Part shown: piece after piece, positions 27,666 to 36,429 of the stretch
Layout: each line of letters opens with the position of its first letter
Position numbering within the stretch: position 1 is the stretch's first letter
Assembly: GCA_019694685.1 (NCBI GenBank)
Contig: JAIBBM010000002.1
Location: forward strand, 62,001-126,000
DNA: 64,000 nucleotides
Direction: 5' to 3'
Origin: Leptospirales bacterium
GTDB lineage: Bacteria > Spirochaetota > Leptospiria > Leptospirales > Leptonemataceae
Program-made: the position numbers and the translations under genes
The notes under the pieces: generated by a model
The model's database searches: none
Seen by the model: the letters and a program-made list of their open reading frames with translations, nothing else
Told to the model about the DNA's origin: nothing

Positions 27666-29057
27666 TCAGACTACATCAATGACGAATAACGTCACATCGT
27701 CGTCCTGGGCGCAGTTGCTAGTGCTTTCTCTCACGTATCCGATCAACCTGTCGCAAAACTCATCCGGAGGAAGATTTCGCAAGGAATCCATGTACGCGAT
27801 CACGGACTCGTCTCCGAGCATCTCTCCAGAATTCTTCCTGGCTTCTACCAGACCGTCTGTGTAAAAAACAAATCGATCCCCGGCCTGGTAGTCGATGCAT
27901 CGCGCTTCCACGGACATCTCCGGAAAAATGCCGACGATACGGCCTTTCGCTTCAAGCAAGGAAGGAGACTCACCTTTCCTGAGTAAAACCGGTGGCTGGT
28001 GTCCACCATTTGCAAAATGAAAAACTCCGCGCTTGCTTGGAGCAAGACTTTGCGGCGGCTGATCCAGAGGCTGAAAGAATCCAAGGCTAACTGTGATGAA
28101 ATTTCCTGAAATGCGTTCGTAAAGACTGTCATTCATTCGCGTAAGCGCACGGGCAGGATCAGAATCTCCCGCGAAACTTCCCGGCCAGATCATCTTTGTC
28201 ATCGCAGCGATGAAAGCCGCTGGCACTCCGTGACCAGAAGCGTCAGCGATAATCACACCCACGCCCGTCGATTGATCCGCGAGCGAAATCGACTGAGCGT
28301 CATAGAAATCTCCGCCAACACTGGACATGGGCAAATAACGGGCCGCGAAGCGAAGGCTGGCATCTTCTGGAAAACGAGCAGGCAACAGTGATTCCTGGAT
28401 CTTCTGGGCCATGCGAAGCTCCTGTTCTGTTTGCTGCCGTTTCTTCTCCAATTCCTCACGCAGTTTTTGTTCCGCTTCGAGCGCGCCCTTCAGGCGATCG
28501 AGAAAGAGCTCGTGCATATAGTTGATCAAGATGAGAGAATGTCGATCCATCATGGATCTTGCTTCTTTGTAAATGGCCGCCTCTTCCCCCAGTTCTTTCT
28601 TAAGAGAAAGAAGTAGTTCTATTCGGACTGCGTTTTCGCGCAGATTGAATTCAGTGAAAGTCGTGTTGGCGGAATTCACGACTCGCATCATTATATCTAC
28701 GGACTGGCGGATCCTTCGCTCCTCTTCTTGTTCGTCATGTGCCTGAATTGCTTCCATGCGAGAGCGGATTGCCAGTATGTAATTCTTCGCAGTGACAGTG
28801 TCGAAATCCTGGGCAGGAAGAACGCTCTTATCCACAAAACGAACGTAGATGCTTTCCAGTATGGACGGACCTGACCGGACCGGGCCTGTAATGGATTCCG
28901 TTTCCGCCAGTTGCGTTTCCAGAAATGCGCGATAGGACCGCCCGTCCCTCATGGGGCGATCCAGAGTGGACGGGTGTTTCATCAGTTCCCTCTGGAGTAT
29001 TCTACCGTACTCAACCAGGAGAAGATGAAAAATGCGTTCCCTGTGATTCAATGCCAT
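27666..29057 (-). CDS. RsbU/SpoIIE-type PP2C phosphatase
   Basis: A 463-residue soluble protein. The N-terminal ~190 residues are helical and of no family I recognise. A coiled coil (~195-235) leads into the SpoIIE phosphatase (~245-463) with the usual LRMAQKIQESLLP entry, GGDFYDA, ADASGHGVPAAFIAAM, FANGGHQPP, YTDGLVEA and QDDDVTLFVI. It should dephosphorylate a STAS partner. It overlaps the stop of the CDGSH gene by one base, and its stop directly abuts the convergent TldD-like gene. Confidence 0.92.
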   Translation of the reverse strand: MALNHRERIFHLLLVEYGRILQRELMKHPSTLDRPMRDGRSYRAFLETQLAETESITGPVRSGPSILESIYVRFVDKSVLPAQDFDTVTAKNYILAIRSRMEAIQAHDEQEEERRIRQSVDIMMRVVNSANTTFTEFNLRENAVRIELLLSLKKELGEEAAIYKEARSMMDRHSLILINYMHELFLDRLKGALEAEQKLREELEKKRQQTEQELRMAQKIQESLLPARFPEDASLRFAARYLPMSSVGGDFYDAQSISLADQSTGVGVIIADASGHGVPAAFIAAMTKMIWPGSFAGDSDPARALTRMNDSLYERISGNFITVSLGFFQPLDQPPQSLAPSKRGVFHFANGGHQPPVLLRKGESPSLLEAKGRIVGIFPEMSVEARCIDYQAGDRFVFYTDGLVEARKNSGEMLGDESVIAYMDSLRNLPPDEFCDRLIGYVRESTSNCAQDDDVTLFVIDVV

Positions 29058-29305
29058 CAGCAGCTGCGATGCGAACCGTCACAAAATGGCGGTGTCTTTG
29101 TCTGTTTGCATCTGCACCATGCCACTTTCTTGTCTTCCGAAAACTCAACTTTCACAGGAGACATCCCGGTCTTTTCGCGCTTGTGACTTCCATCGCAGTA
29201 GGGCTGGTTTTGCGAAAGACCACACGCGCACCAGAACTTCGTGGTACCCTGCTTCTCTTCGCATACGAAAGGGGCTTTCTCTGCAATGACCGGCTTAAAC
29301 GACAT
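29057..29305 (-). CDS. dual CDGSH iron-sulfur protein
   Basis: An 82-residue protein carrying two complete CDGSH motifs, each with three Cys and one His: CACGLSQNQPYCDGSH and CRCKQTKTPPFCDGSH. Each should hold a [2Fe-2S] cluster of the mitoNEET type. Such proteins handle redox or cluster transfer. It has no membrane anchor. It is followed at once by the RsbU-like phosphatase (1-base overlap) and is divergent from the DUF2892 gene, with the CRP/FNR-type site between. Confidence 0.93.
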   Translation of the reverse strand: MSFKPVIAEKAPFVCEEKQGTTKFWCACGLSQNQPYCDGSHKREKTGMSPVKVEFSEDKKVAWCRCKQTKTPPFCDGSHRSC

Positions 29306-29356
29306 GCCTCAAAGTAAGAACTACCTGACCGGACGTCAATGGGAATCACTGTTAAA

Positions 29357-29401
29357 ACATGACAAATATCATGTGCGAACCCGACCTGGATCGCCTATCA
29401 T
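29357..29401 (+). promoter_or_regulatory. CRP/FNR-type class II promoter
   Basis: Palindrome ACATGACAAATATCATGT at 29357-29374 has the TGA-N6-TCA geometry of CRP/FNR-family sites. A -10 hexamer TATCAT sits at 29396-29401, with no good -35. The palindrome centre (29365.5) is about 42 bases before the predicted transcription start, the class II activation position. The DUF2892 gene begins at 29420 after GAGG. Confidence 0.55.
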
Positions 29402-29419
29402 TGGAACATAGAGGATACT

Positions 29420-29623
29420 ATGAAACAAAACATGGGGACAGTGGATCGAATCATTCGGATTGTAGCAGCTCTCGCCATCGCAGTTCTTGCTTACGTGAAT
29501 CTGATTTCAGGGACCGTCGCAATTGTACTGGGAGTTCTGGCAGTTGTTTTCATCGCTACGAGCTTTGTTGGATTCTGCCCGCTCTACCTTCCTTTCGGAC
29601 TTTCTACTCGTCCTAAGGAATAG
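29420..29623 (+). CDS. DUF2892 small inner-membrane protein
   Basis: A 67-residue protein with two membrane helices (IIRIVAALAIAVLAYVNL and TVAIVLGVLAVVFIATSFVG) and the FCPLYLPFG loop typical of DUF2892, found alone or fused to rhodanese (YgaP). The single Cys in GFCPLY is a family feature. Function is unknown; related proteins are linked to sulfur or nitric oxide chemistry. The promoter suggests control by a CRP/FNR-family activator. It converges on the sirtuin gene. Confidence 0.88.
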   Translation: MKQNMGTVDRIIRIVAALAIAVLAYVNLISGTVAIVLGVLAVVFIATSFVGFCPLYLPFGLSTRPKE

Positions 29624-29633
29624 AAACTAAACG

Positions 29634-30383
29634 TTAGCCGGCATTGAGCCTCTCCCAGAAGAGAGGCATTGCCTCCGCGGCTTTCGCACGAATCGAAATC
29701 TGGACCAGTGGAGTAATTCCGGAAGGCTCCGGATTCAGTTCGATTCTTTGTGCGCGAAATGCCTGCTCTGTAAGAAACCCGGGCATAGAAACCATTCCGG
29801 AAGTGCCTATCACCAGTAGAACATCGCACTGACGCAAAAAAGAAACTGCCTCTTGTATCAAAGACTCATCATACGATTCCCCGAACCAGACAATGTGCGG
29901 TCTGGCCAGAGATCCACAATCCGGACACAGGACTGGAAGTGAGGGAAGCGGAGTTTCGGAGATTTCAAATTTGGTTTTGCATGCAGTGCAGCGCGCTTTC
30001 CAGATGTTTCCGTGAATTTCCAGAATGCGTTTGCTACCAGCCCTTTGATGGAGGCCGTCCACATTCTGAGTGATCAGAAGGAAAGAAGGCATTCTGGATT
30101 CGAGAAGCGCCAGAGCCTCGTGCGCCGCATTGGGCAGAGCGCGCGCACAGATTTGACGCCTCCAATCATACCATTCCCAGACCAAATTCGGATCGCGCCT
30201 GAACGCTTCTGGAGTTGCCAGATCCTCCGCACGAAATTTTCGCCAGAGTCCACCTTCACCACGAAAAGTAGGAATGCCGCTTTCTGCAGAAATCCCGGCC
30301 CCTGTGATCACAGCAAGGCTTGACGCGCTCGCCAGCTGAGAGGCAGCCACTTTGATCTGATCCATTGCTTCGGAATCCAGCAT
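29634..30383 (-). CDS. sirtuin, class III (NAD-dependent protein deacylase)
   Basis: About 249 residues. Sirtuin motifs are complete: GAGISAESGIPTFRG, TQNVDGLHQRAG, catalytic His in EIHGN, four zinc Cys in CTAC and CPDC, and GTSGMVSM. The segment WYDWRR supplies the Tyr-x-x-Arg pair that in SIRT5 and CobB binds succinyl or malonyl groups, so it is probably a desuccinylase/demalonylase as well as a deacetylase. The frame is open far upstream, but ATG 30383 starts just before the conserved fold. It is divergent from thiH with 60 bases between. Confidence 0.93.
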   Translation of the reverse strand: MLDSEAMDQIKVAASQLASASSLAVITGAGISAESGIPTFRGEGGLWRKFRAEDLATPEAFRRDPNLVWEWYDWRRQICARALPNAAHEALALLESRMPSFLLITQNVDGLHQRAGSKRILEIHGNIWKARCTACKTKFEISETPLPSLPVLCPDCGSLARPHIVWFGESYDESLIQEAVSFLRQCDVLLVIGTSGMVSMPGFLTEQAFRAQRIELNPEPSGITPLVQISIRAKAAEAMPLFWERLNAG

Positions 30384-30443
30384 TCTTTGATCGCCAGTCG
30401 ATTTGTGAAAACAGACCACCCACCAGCAAGGCGAAATTATTTG

Positions 30444-31589
30444 ATGGGTCTTCCGAATCCGCCTGGTTTTCCTGGCATTGTGTTCACCGATTATTATAGA
30501 AGAATGCACTTCGCGTCCATCTCCGCAGAGATCGAAAACGCGTCTTCCAGCGACGTGGAACATGCACTCTCCAAAGCAGGAACGGGCCAAATTTCAGATC
30601 GAAACATCCTGGCGCTCCTCTCTCCCGCCGCCCTTCCGTATCTTGAGGAGATGGCCCGGATGGCACAAAGCATCACACGCCAGAGACATGGAAACATCAT
30701 TCAGATGTATGCTCCTTTGTATCTTTCCAATGAATGCAGATCCAGCTGCACTTACTGCGGCTTCAGCTACGAGAACAACATCAGAAGAAGAACTCTCAGC
30801 ATGGAAGAAATTGAAAAGGAGGGGAGCATTCTATACGATCAGGGAATTAGACACGTGCTGCTTTTGACAGGAGAGGATTACAAACGCACACCCGTGCAAT
30901 TCATTGCAGACGCAGCACGCAGACTCGCGAAGAGTTTCTCTTCGGTGAGCATTGAAGTCTATCCTCTCAAAGAAGATGACTATTCGATGATGCGAGAGGC
31001 AGGAGTCGACGGCCTGGCAGTGTATCAGGAAACGTACGATCCAGAATGCTACAGGCGTGTGCATCTGCGTGGGATGAAAAAGAATCTGGAGTTCAGACTG
31101 GAATGTCCGGATCGAGCGGCGTCTGCGGGAATCAGGAAAATTTCCATCGGCGCGCTTCTAGGACTTTCTGATTCAGCGACTGAGGTTTTCTTTTGCGCAC
31201 AGCACGCGCGCTACTTGATGAAAACATACTGGCAGACTCAATTGAGTGTATCGTTGCCCAGGCTCAGGCCAGCCGAGGGACTTACAGACGTCCCTCTTGT
31301 GAAAAATCGATCCTATGTCCAATACCTTTGCGCGCTTCGCATCATTTTGCCCGATGCTGGAATCATTCTGTCCACGCGCGAAGGTGAATCCTTCCGCGAC
31401 CAGATGGCAGGAATCTGCATCACTCAAATGAGCGCAGGTTCTCGCACGGAACCAGGCGGATATTCCGGGCTCGAGGCAACTGTGCAATTTGAAACGGAAG
31501 ATCGCAGATCCGTACATGAATTCTGCAGTTCACTGCGTGCCAATGGACTTGAACCGGTCTTCACTGACTGGAGCCCGGTGATGAAATAG
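30444..31589 (+). CDS. thiH: 2-iminoacetate synthase ThiH (radical SAM)
   Basis: A 381-residue radical SAM enzyme that cleaves tyrosine to make dehydroglycine for the thiazole ring of thiamine. The cluster-binding Cys are 98, 102 and 105 (CRSSCTYCGF). The N-terminus (FTDYYRRMHFASISAE) and YLEEMARMAQSITRQRHGN align well with E. coli ThiH (377 residues), which supports the ATG at 30444. No other thiamine gene is in the window. HydG, a related family, is longer and has extra C-terminal Cys that are absent here. Confidence 0.9.
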   Translation: MGLPNPPGFPGIVFTDYYRRMHFASISAEIENASSSDVEHALSKAGTGQISDRNILALLSPAALPYLEEMARMAQSITRQRHGNIIQMYAPLYLSNECRSSCTYCGFSYENNIRRRTLSMEEIEKEGSILYDQGIRHVLLLTGEDYKRTPVQFIADAARRLAKSFSSVSIEVYPLKEDDYSMMREAGVDGLAVYQETYDPECYRRVHLRGMKKNLEFRLECPDRAASAGIRKISIGALLGLSDSATEVFFCAQHARYLMKTYWQTQLSVSLPRLRPAEGLTDVPLVKNRSYVQYLCALRIILPDAGIILSTREGESFRDQMAGICITQMSAGSRTEPGGYSGLEATVQFETEDRRSVHEFCSSLRANGLEPVFTDWSPVMK

Positions 31590-31623
31590 TTTCCACCCAT
31601 TGTGTGGCTGATCAAACTGGTTT

Positions 31624-32145
31624 ATGCAGTCGGATTTTGAAATCCTGATCAGCGGCAAACAGATTGCGGAGAAGGTCCGGGAAATTGGGGCACAAATCAC
31701 GCGCGACTTCCAGAACCGCGAGCTTGTGATCATAGGAGTATTGCGCGGCTGCTTCGTATTTATGGCAGATCTTGCGCGGGCCATAGATCTGCCGGTGGCC
31801 ATTGACTTCATGGAAGTATCTTCCTACGGAGACGATCTCGAATCATCGGGAAACGTAAAAATCATAAAAGATATCAAGGATCCAATCCACGGTAAACACG
31901 TACTCTTGATTGAGGACATCATTGATACCGGCCACACCCTTAACTTTGTGGTGGATCATCTCAAGCTGAAGAATCCGGCATCCATTGGAATTGCGGGCCT
32001 GCTGATTAAAAAGGACAAACACAACTTTCGCGGAAAGATCGACTACTCGGGCTTTGACATTGCAGACCATTTCGTAGTCGGCTACGGCATGGATGCGAAA
32101 GGACTGTATCGCAATCTTGATCATGTAGCGATTTTTCGCGCTTGA
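31624..32145 (+). CDS. hpt: hypoxanthine phosphoribosyltransferase
   Basis: A 173-residue purine-salvage enzyme that joins hypoxanthine or guanine to PRPP. The PRPP loop is LLIEDIIDTGHT. The flexible-loop region MEVSSYGDDLESSGNVKI and the base-binding KKDKHNFRGKIDYSGFDI are typical. Cytoplasmic, standard length. It follows thiH by 34 bases and overlaps the frame of the glycosyltransferase gene only if a TTG start is used there. Confidence 0.95.
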   Translation: MQSDFEILISGKQIAEKVREIGAQITRDFQNRELVIIGVLRGCFVFMADLARAIDLPVAIDFMEVSSYGDDLESSGNVKIIKDIKDPIHGKHVLLIEDIIDTGHTLNFVVDHLKLKNPASIGIAGLLIKKDKHNFRGKIDYSGFDIADHFVVGYGMDAKGLYRNLDHVAIFRA

Positions 32146-32174
32146 TCTATTGGAATTCCAACCAACAAAGGTGC

Positions 32175-33686
32175 GTGAACATACCCGCATCCACGCGCGC
32201 TTTCAAGCTTCCAGCAATCGTAATCCTGAGTCTTGCTGCTCTCACATTCTTTGCCGCAGTCCGCTCCATGCCTGTAGAGACGAGTGTTTTTGCAGATGGG
32301 ATTGGTAAATGGCTTCAAATCAGAGGTCTCCTCACGCGCGGTGATTTTGAGTGCGCGTACCAAGAATCTGTAGATCCGGATTTTCAATTCATTCCGGGAC
32401 CGTGGTATTTCTACACAATTCAAAACGGAAAATGTAGCTACGGATATCAAGCCGCATACGCATTGTTAGCCGCTCCGTTCTTCAAGATCCACCCTCTTGG
32501 ATTCTTGTTTCTGCACTTCTTTCTCTACCTGGCAATGATCCTGGGCTTTATGCTTTGTGCGCACAGGTTACTGCCGGAAAGATCCTGGGCTCCATGGTGG
32601 GCGGGAATCATTGCGGCGTGGATCATCCCGACGGTTGTGTTCGCCATGGATCTTTCAGAAGTCATTCTTTCCCTGGCCATGGGTGCGTGGGCCCTGGCTC
32701 TCCTGTGCAAACGCGAATCCTTTCAGTCTATAGAATGGAAATTACCTTCATTTTCAGAATTCAAATATTTTAATTCCGTTATCTTCGCGTCCGGGATTGT
32801 GCTGGGTCTAATTCTTTCGCTTCGCACGGAAAGTCTCATCCACGGAATTTGCTGGGCCTTCGGCTTGCTTTTGGTTCAGAGAAAGAGTTTTGTTTCCTTC
32901 GCGTCAGGATACGCAGTGGCCATTCTTGCGGTGATGGGATTTCATCTCTGGTTCTTTGGGAATCTAATGGGCAATCGAGGAAGTTCTCACGCGGCTGTGA
33001 CTGCGGGGCTCACCGCCAGCACGCACATTGGAATCGCTCGAACGTTATTGCTCGGAGGCCCGCTCGGACTAATTACAAGCCTGCCTGCCATATTTCTCGG
33101 ACTGTTTGCCTTTTCCAGGCATGCGCGAAAGATCCACGGACCTCAAATTCTTTTTATGGCAGTCATTTCCATTTTGCCAACTCTCGGAGTGCTGATCACT
33201 GCACCAAGCGACGGAGGATATTCCTGGGGTCCTCGCTTCCTGTCGCTTACTTTTGCGCCCTACTTCCTCCTGGTCCTTCTGGCTCTGGATCATCCTTACG
33301 CGCATAGATGGCCTGCAATGATCGTCCTGGCTGCAATAGCAGCGTATGGAATGCAATATACCTGGAAAGGCAGGAATGTGTACAGACGCGCCATGGTTCA
33401 AAATGCAGGATACGCGGCCTACATTGAATCTACTTCCTCGGAAGCAATCATTGGAGCAGACTACTCCCTTCTAGCCATTTTGTCGAGGTCCGCATTGCAG
33501 GGGCATGTATACCAGGCGCGCAGCATTCCCGAAATCACGATTCTGGCGGATAGACTCAAGAACGCAGGAGTCAGAAGAGTGATTCTTCTCCGTTATGCGA
33601 CATCTGAAGTGACTCAACTGCCTGGATGGACAGTGAAATCGCGCAAATCAATGGACCTGGTTGAGTTTGTTGTTTGCGAACGCTGA
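32175..33686 (+). CDS. polytopic membrane glycosyltransferase-like protein
   Basis: About 503 residues with ten or more membrane helices. The first periplasmic loop holds acidic residues (VFADGIGKWLQIRGLLTRGDFECAY) as in GT-C/ArnT-type enzymes that use lipid-linked sugars. It resembles a Leptospira group of putative glycosyltransferases (LA_3751/LA_3752 type), recalled without a search. GTG 32175 is preferred; TTG 32142 would overlap hpt. The last 39 bases overlap the convergent oppD. A role in envelope glycan assembly is inferred. Confidence 0.75.
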   Translation: MNIPASTRAFKLPAIVILSLAALTFFAAVRSMPVETSVFADGIGKWLQIRGLLTRGDFECAYQESVDPDFQFIPGPWYFYTIQNGKCSYGYQAAYALLAAPFFKIHPLGFLFLHFFLYLAMILGFMLCAHRLLPERSWAPWWAGIIAAWIIPTVVFAMDLSEVILSLAMGAWALALLCKRESFQSIEWKLPSFSEFKYFNSVIFASGIVLGLILSLRTESLIHGICWAFGLLLVQRKSFVSFASGYAVAILAVMGFHLWFFGNLMGNRGSSHAAVTAGLTASTHIGIARTLLLGGPLGLITSLPAIFLGLFAFSRHARKIHGPQILFMAVISILPTLGVLITAPSDGGYSWGPRFLSLTFAPYFLLVLLALDHPYAHRWPAMIVLAAIAAYGMQYTWKGRNVYRRAMVQNAGYAAYIESTSSEAIIGADYSLLAILSRSALQGHVYQARSIPEITILADRLKNAGVRRVILLRYATSEVTQLPGWTVKSRKSMDLVEFVVCER

Positions 33687-34640
33687 GCGGCGACACCACG
33701 CAACGTGACCGGGCGCTGTGCTCTGCTGGAAGCATCTATCATCTTTGAACTGACAGCGATCATAGAATCGACATGGAGAATGGAGACTGTCATATTCAGT
33801 GGCAGGTGGAACACTCCCGGGAATCGGCACGAGCTCACCATTGCGCGCACGGGCAGGCAGAGACTGAAAGAGTGCCTGAGTGTACGGATGACAGGGTTCT
33901 GAAAATACATCTCGAACAGATCCGCTTTCCACCACCTGGCCTGCGTACAAGACGCTCATCGTATGTGCGGTCTGCGCGACGACTCCAAGATCGTGCGTAA
34001 TCAAAAGAATTGCGGTGCCCATTTCTTTTTGAAGAGCATTCATCAACTCAAGAATTTGAGCCTGCACTGTGACGTCCAAAGCTGTGGTTGGTTCGTCCGC
34101 TATGAGAATGGCAGGCTTGAGCGCAAGAGCCATGGCGATCATGATTCTTTGCCGCATGCCGCCAGACAGTTGGTGCGGATATTTTTCATAGAGCACGTCC
34201 GGCTCAGCCAGCCCGGTGGATGCCATGAGTTGAACGACTCGCTTCTTGCGCTCCTCCGTGGGAGTAGAATCTTCGTGAATCTCGATTGCCTCAAGGATCT
34301 GGTTTCCTACTTTCATGACTGGATTGAGCGCAGTCATTGGCTCCTGAAAGATCATGGCGATCTCACGGCCGCGCAGTCCACGATAGTCGCGTGGATCGAG
34401 GGAAAGAAGGTCCGTTTCTCTAAACCTCAGGCTGGTTGCGGAGATGCTTGCTCTCTCCCTGGGAATGAGACCCGCAATCGCAAGAGCTGTAACAGATTTG
34501 CCGCAGCCAGATTCCCCTACAAGTGCGTGGGTTTTTCCTTCTTCCAGATCAAAAGAGACACCGTCCGCCGCTCTGGCCAGGCCTCTTCTGGTGGGAAAAT
34601 GAACTTTCAGGTCTTCTACGTGGAGCAAAGGCACAGGCAC
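33648..34640 (-). CDS. oppD: oligopeptide ABC transporter ATPase OppD
   Basis: A 330-residue ATP-binding subunit: Walker [10 protein letters not shown], signature [16 protein letters not shown], Walker [13 protein letters not shown], and the C-terminal oligopeptide/dipeptide extension with Cys in [10 protein letters not shown]...CF, which in the family can hold an iron-sulfur cluster. It presumably powers OppB/OppC encoded at 36.4-38.4 kb, but is cut off from them by the chemoreceptor gene on the other strand. It starts at a GTG. No oppF is present in the window. Confidence 0.93.
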   Translation of the reverse strand: MPVPLLHVEDLKVHFPTRRGLARAADGVSFDLEEGKTHALVGESGCGKSVTALAIAGLIPRERASISATSLRFRETDLLSLDPRDYRGLRGREIAMIFQEPMTALNPVMKVGNQILEAIEIHEDSTPTEERKKRVVQLMASTGLAEPDVLYEKYPHQLSGGMRQRIMIAMALALKPAILIADEPTTALDVTVQAQILELMNALQKEMGTAILLITHDLGVVAQTAHTMSVLYAGQVVESGSVRDVFSEPCHPYTQALFQSLPARARNGELVPIPGSVPPATEYDSLHSPCRFYDRCQFKDDRCFQQSTAPGHVAWCRRSAFANNKLNQVH

Positions 34641-34675
34641 AGAGCGTTTCTACTGCTTCCTCATGCAATTCAAAT

Positions 34676-34702
34676 TAAGAGCGGGCCACACCCAACCGAC
34701 AA
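34676..34702 (+). promoter_or_regulatory. sigma-28-like promoter before the chemoreceptor
   Basis: TAAG at 34676-34679 and ACCGACAA at 34695-34702 are separated by exactly 15 bases, as in the flagellar/chemotaxis sigma-28 pattern TAAA-N15-GCCGATAA. The start site would fall within a few bases of the ATG at 34711, implying a leaderless message or a later start codon. Confidence 0.4.
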
Positions 34703-34710
34703 TCTAATGT

Positions 34711-36429
34711 ATGACCACGGGCAGCGTCCGATTTGGCCTCCGATTCCGCTTTATGGCGCTGTTCATCCTTGCGCTCGCAGGCGCGATCATCGGCATAGAG
34801 ATCTTCGTTGCCATTTCCCTGAGAAGCCAGATCACTTCTATGATGGAAGCAGATGTGAAGGGTCATGTCACCTTTGCTGCTTCCTATGCCGATTTCCGGT
34901 TCCCGGGGGATTACAGAATCGACCCGGACACGGGAGCACTCTGGAAGGGAAAAGAAAACCTCAGCACCAGCGACTCTCCTCTCGTTTTCGAAATCAAGGC
35001 ATATACTTCATCTGACGTTACCATCTTCCGAGGCGATACCCGCGTTGCCACCACACTCAGAGATAAATCCGGGAAAAGCCTCGTGGGCACAAAAGCGTCC
35101 GCTGTGGTTGCAGACACAGTATTAAAGCAGGGCAAGATCTTCCTCGGTGAAGCGGACGTTGTAGGTGAAAAATTTCAGTCCGCCTACGCGCCGTTACGCG
35201 ATCGCGACGGAAAGATCATTGGCATGCTCTTCACCGGGCTTCATGTGGACACCTACTCTGCAGAGATGCGAAAAACAAGGCTTGCGATCATTGTAGCGGG
35301 TCTCTTTATCATTGTTCTCTTTGGTGCGCTCCTATTCTGGATCGTTACTCGCACGCTTCGTCCGCTATTCAACCTGATCGATTGGACCAAGAGTGTCTCG
35401 CAGGGCGACCTCCGAGCGGAATTCAAAGACGAAAACAAGGCGCGCGATGAAGTCGGCGAACTTTCCTGGGCCCTGAGGGAAATGATCACGAACTTGAAGC
35501 AGATGATCATGCTGATTCAAAACACAGCCGGAGACACAAGACAGTCTGCGGAAAACTTGATCGCCTTCTCAGAACAGTTCTCTGCGGGCGCGCAAGACCA
35601 GGCTGCCGCCGCGGAAGAAGCTTCCGCCGCCATGGAAGAAATGGCTGCATCTGCGGAAAGCGTGAGTGAGCGAGTTTCTGATTCAGTCCAGTCTATGGAA
35701 GCGATCAATCAAAGCCTGCTTCTTCTTTCCAAATCAAATCAGGAAGTACGCGGATCCATGGGCGAATTGACTGGATTGTCCAGATCCGCCTCCGAGAAAG
35801 CACGAGTAGGCGAAGAGCAAATTCACCACGCAACAGATGCAATGGCGCGAATCCAGGACACCGCCGGAAAAATCACAGAATTTGTTGGAATCATCACTGA
35901 AATCTCAGACAGAACAAACTTGCTCTCTCTCAATGCTGCCATTGAAGCTGCACGGGCGGGCGATGCCGGACGAGGATTCGCAGTCGTTGCACAAGAAATT
36001 ACCAAACTCGCAGACAGAACTCTGGAAAGCGCAAAAGAGGTAACTACTCTCATTCACGCGGCCCTTGATTCAATTAAGAAGGGAACCGTTCAGGTAGATT
36101 CTGTTGCCGGCAACCTGGGTGGAATTGTGGGCGATGTTCAAAAAATTGATCGTTTCGCAGAAGCGGTCATGGAGCGCATCAGCCTGCAGGTAATCGATAC
36201 ACAAAACATTTCTGACAACGCGAGCGGACTTACAGCCACAAGCACCGACATGCTGACCAGCCTGACAGAACAAAAAAGAGCAACACGCGAAATCGAAAGC
36301 ACAATTGGAAACGTGGCAACTACGGCACAAACAGTCAGCTCAGGCACTCATGAACTTCGCACTCTCGCCACGCAACTTCGTGAAAAATCAGAAGAACTCC
36401 TGGGTACTGCTTCGCGCTTCCAGATCTAA
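34711..36429 (+). CDS. methyl-accepting chemotaxis protein
   Basis: A 572-residue transmembrane chemoreceptor. Helix ~13-33, a periplasmic single-Cache-like sensor (~35-190; [23 protein letters not shown]-type end is typical of sCache), second helix ~192-215, HAMP ~216-270, and a long signalling coiled coil with the conserved hairpin tip around [19 protein letters not shown]. Gln/Glu pairs in the helices are candidate methylation sites. It lies between oppD and oppC on the opposite strand, which hints at a peptide-related ligand. Its stop overlaps that of oppC by four bases. Confidence 0.95.
   Translation: MTTGSVRFGLRFRFMALFILALAGAIIGIEIFVAISLRSQITSMMEADVKGHVTFAASYADFRFPGDYRIDPDTGALWKGKENLSTSDSPLVFEIKAYTSSDVTIFRGDTRVATTLRDKSGKSLVGTKASAVVADTVLKQGKIFLGEADVVGEKFQSAYAPLRDRDGKIIGMLFTGLHVDTYSAEMRKTRLAIIVAGLFIIVLFGALLFWIVTRTLRPLFNLIDWTKSVSQGDLRAEFKDENKARDEVGELSWALREMITNLKQMIMLIQNTAGDTRQSAENLIAFSEQFSAGAQDQAAAAEEASAAMEEMAASAESVSERVSDSVQSMEAINQSLLLLSKSNQEVRGSMGELTGLSRSASEKARVGEEQIHHATDAMARIQDTAGKITEFVGIITEISDRTNLLSLNAAIEAARAGDAGRGFAVVAQEITKLADRTLESAKEVTTLIHAALDSIKKGTVQVDSVAGNLGGIVGDVQKIDRFAEAVMERISLQVIDTQNISDNASGLTATSTDMLTSLTEQKRATREIESTIGNVATTAQTVSSGTHELRTLATQLREKSEELLGTASRFQI

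Noticed and set aside
33963-35015. Long open frame of 350 codons on the plus strand
   Set aside because: It lies antisense to the well-conserved oppD and then runs out of frame into the chemoreceptor; its product is Cys/His/Arg-rich with no recognisable domain.
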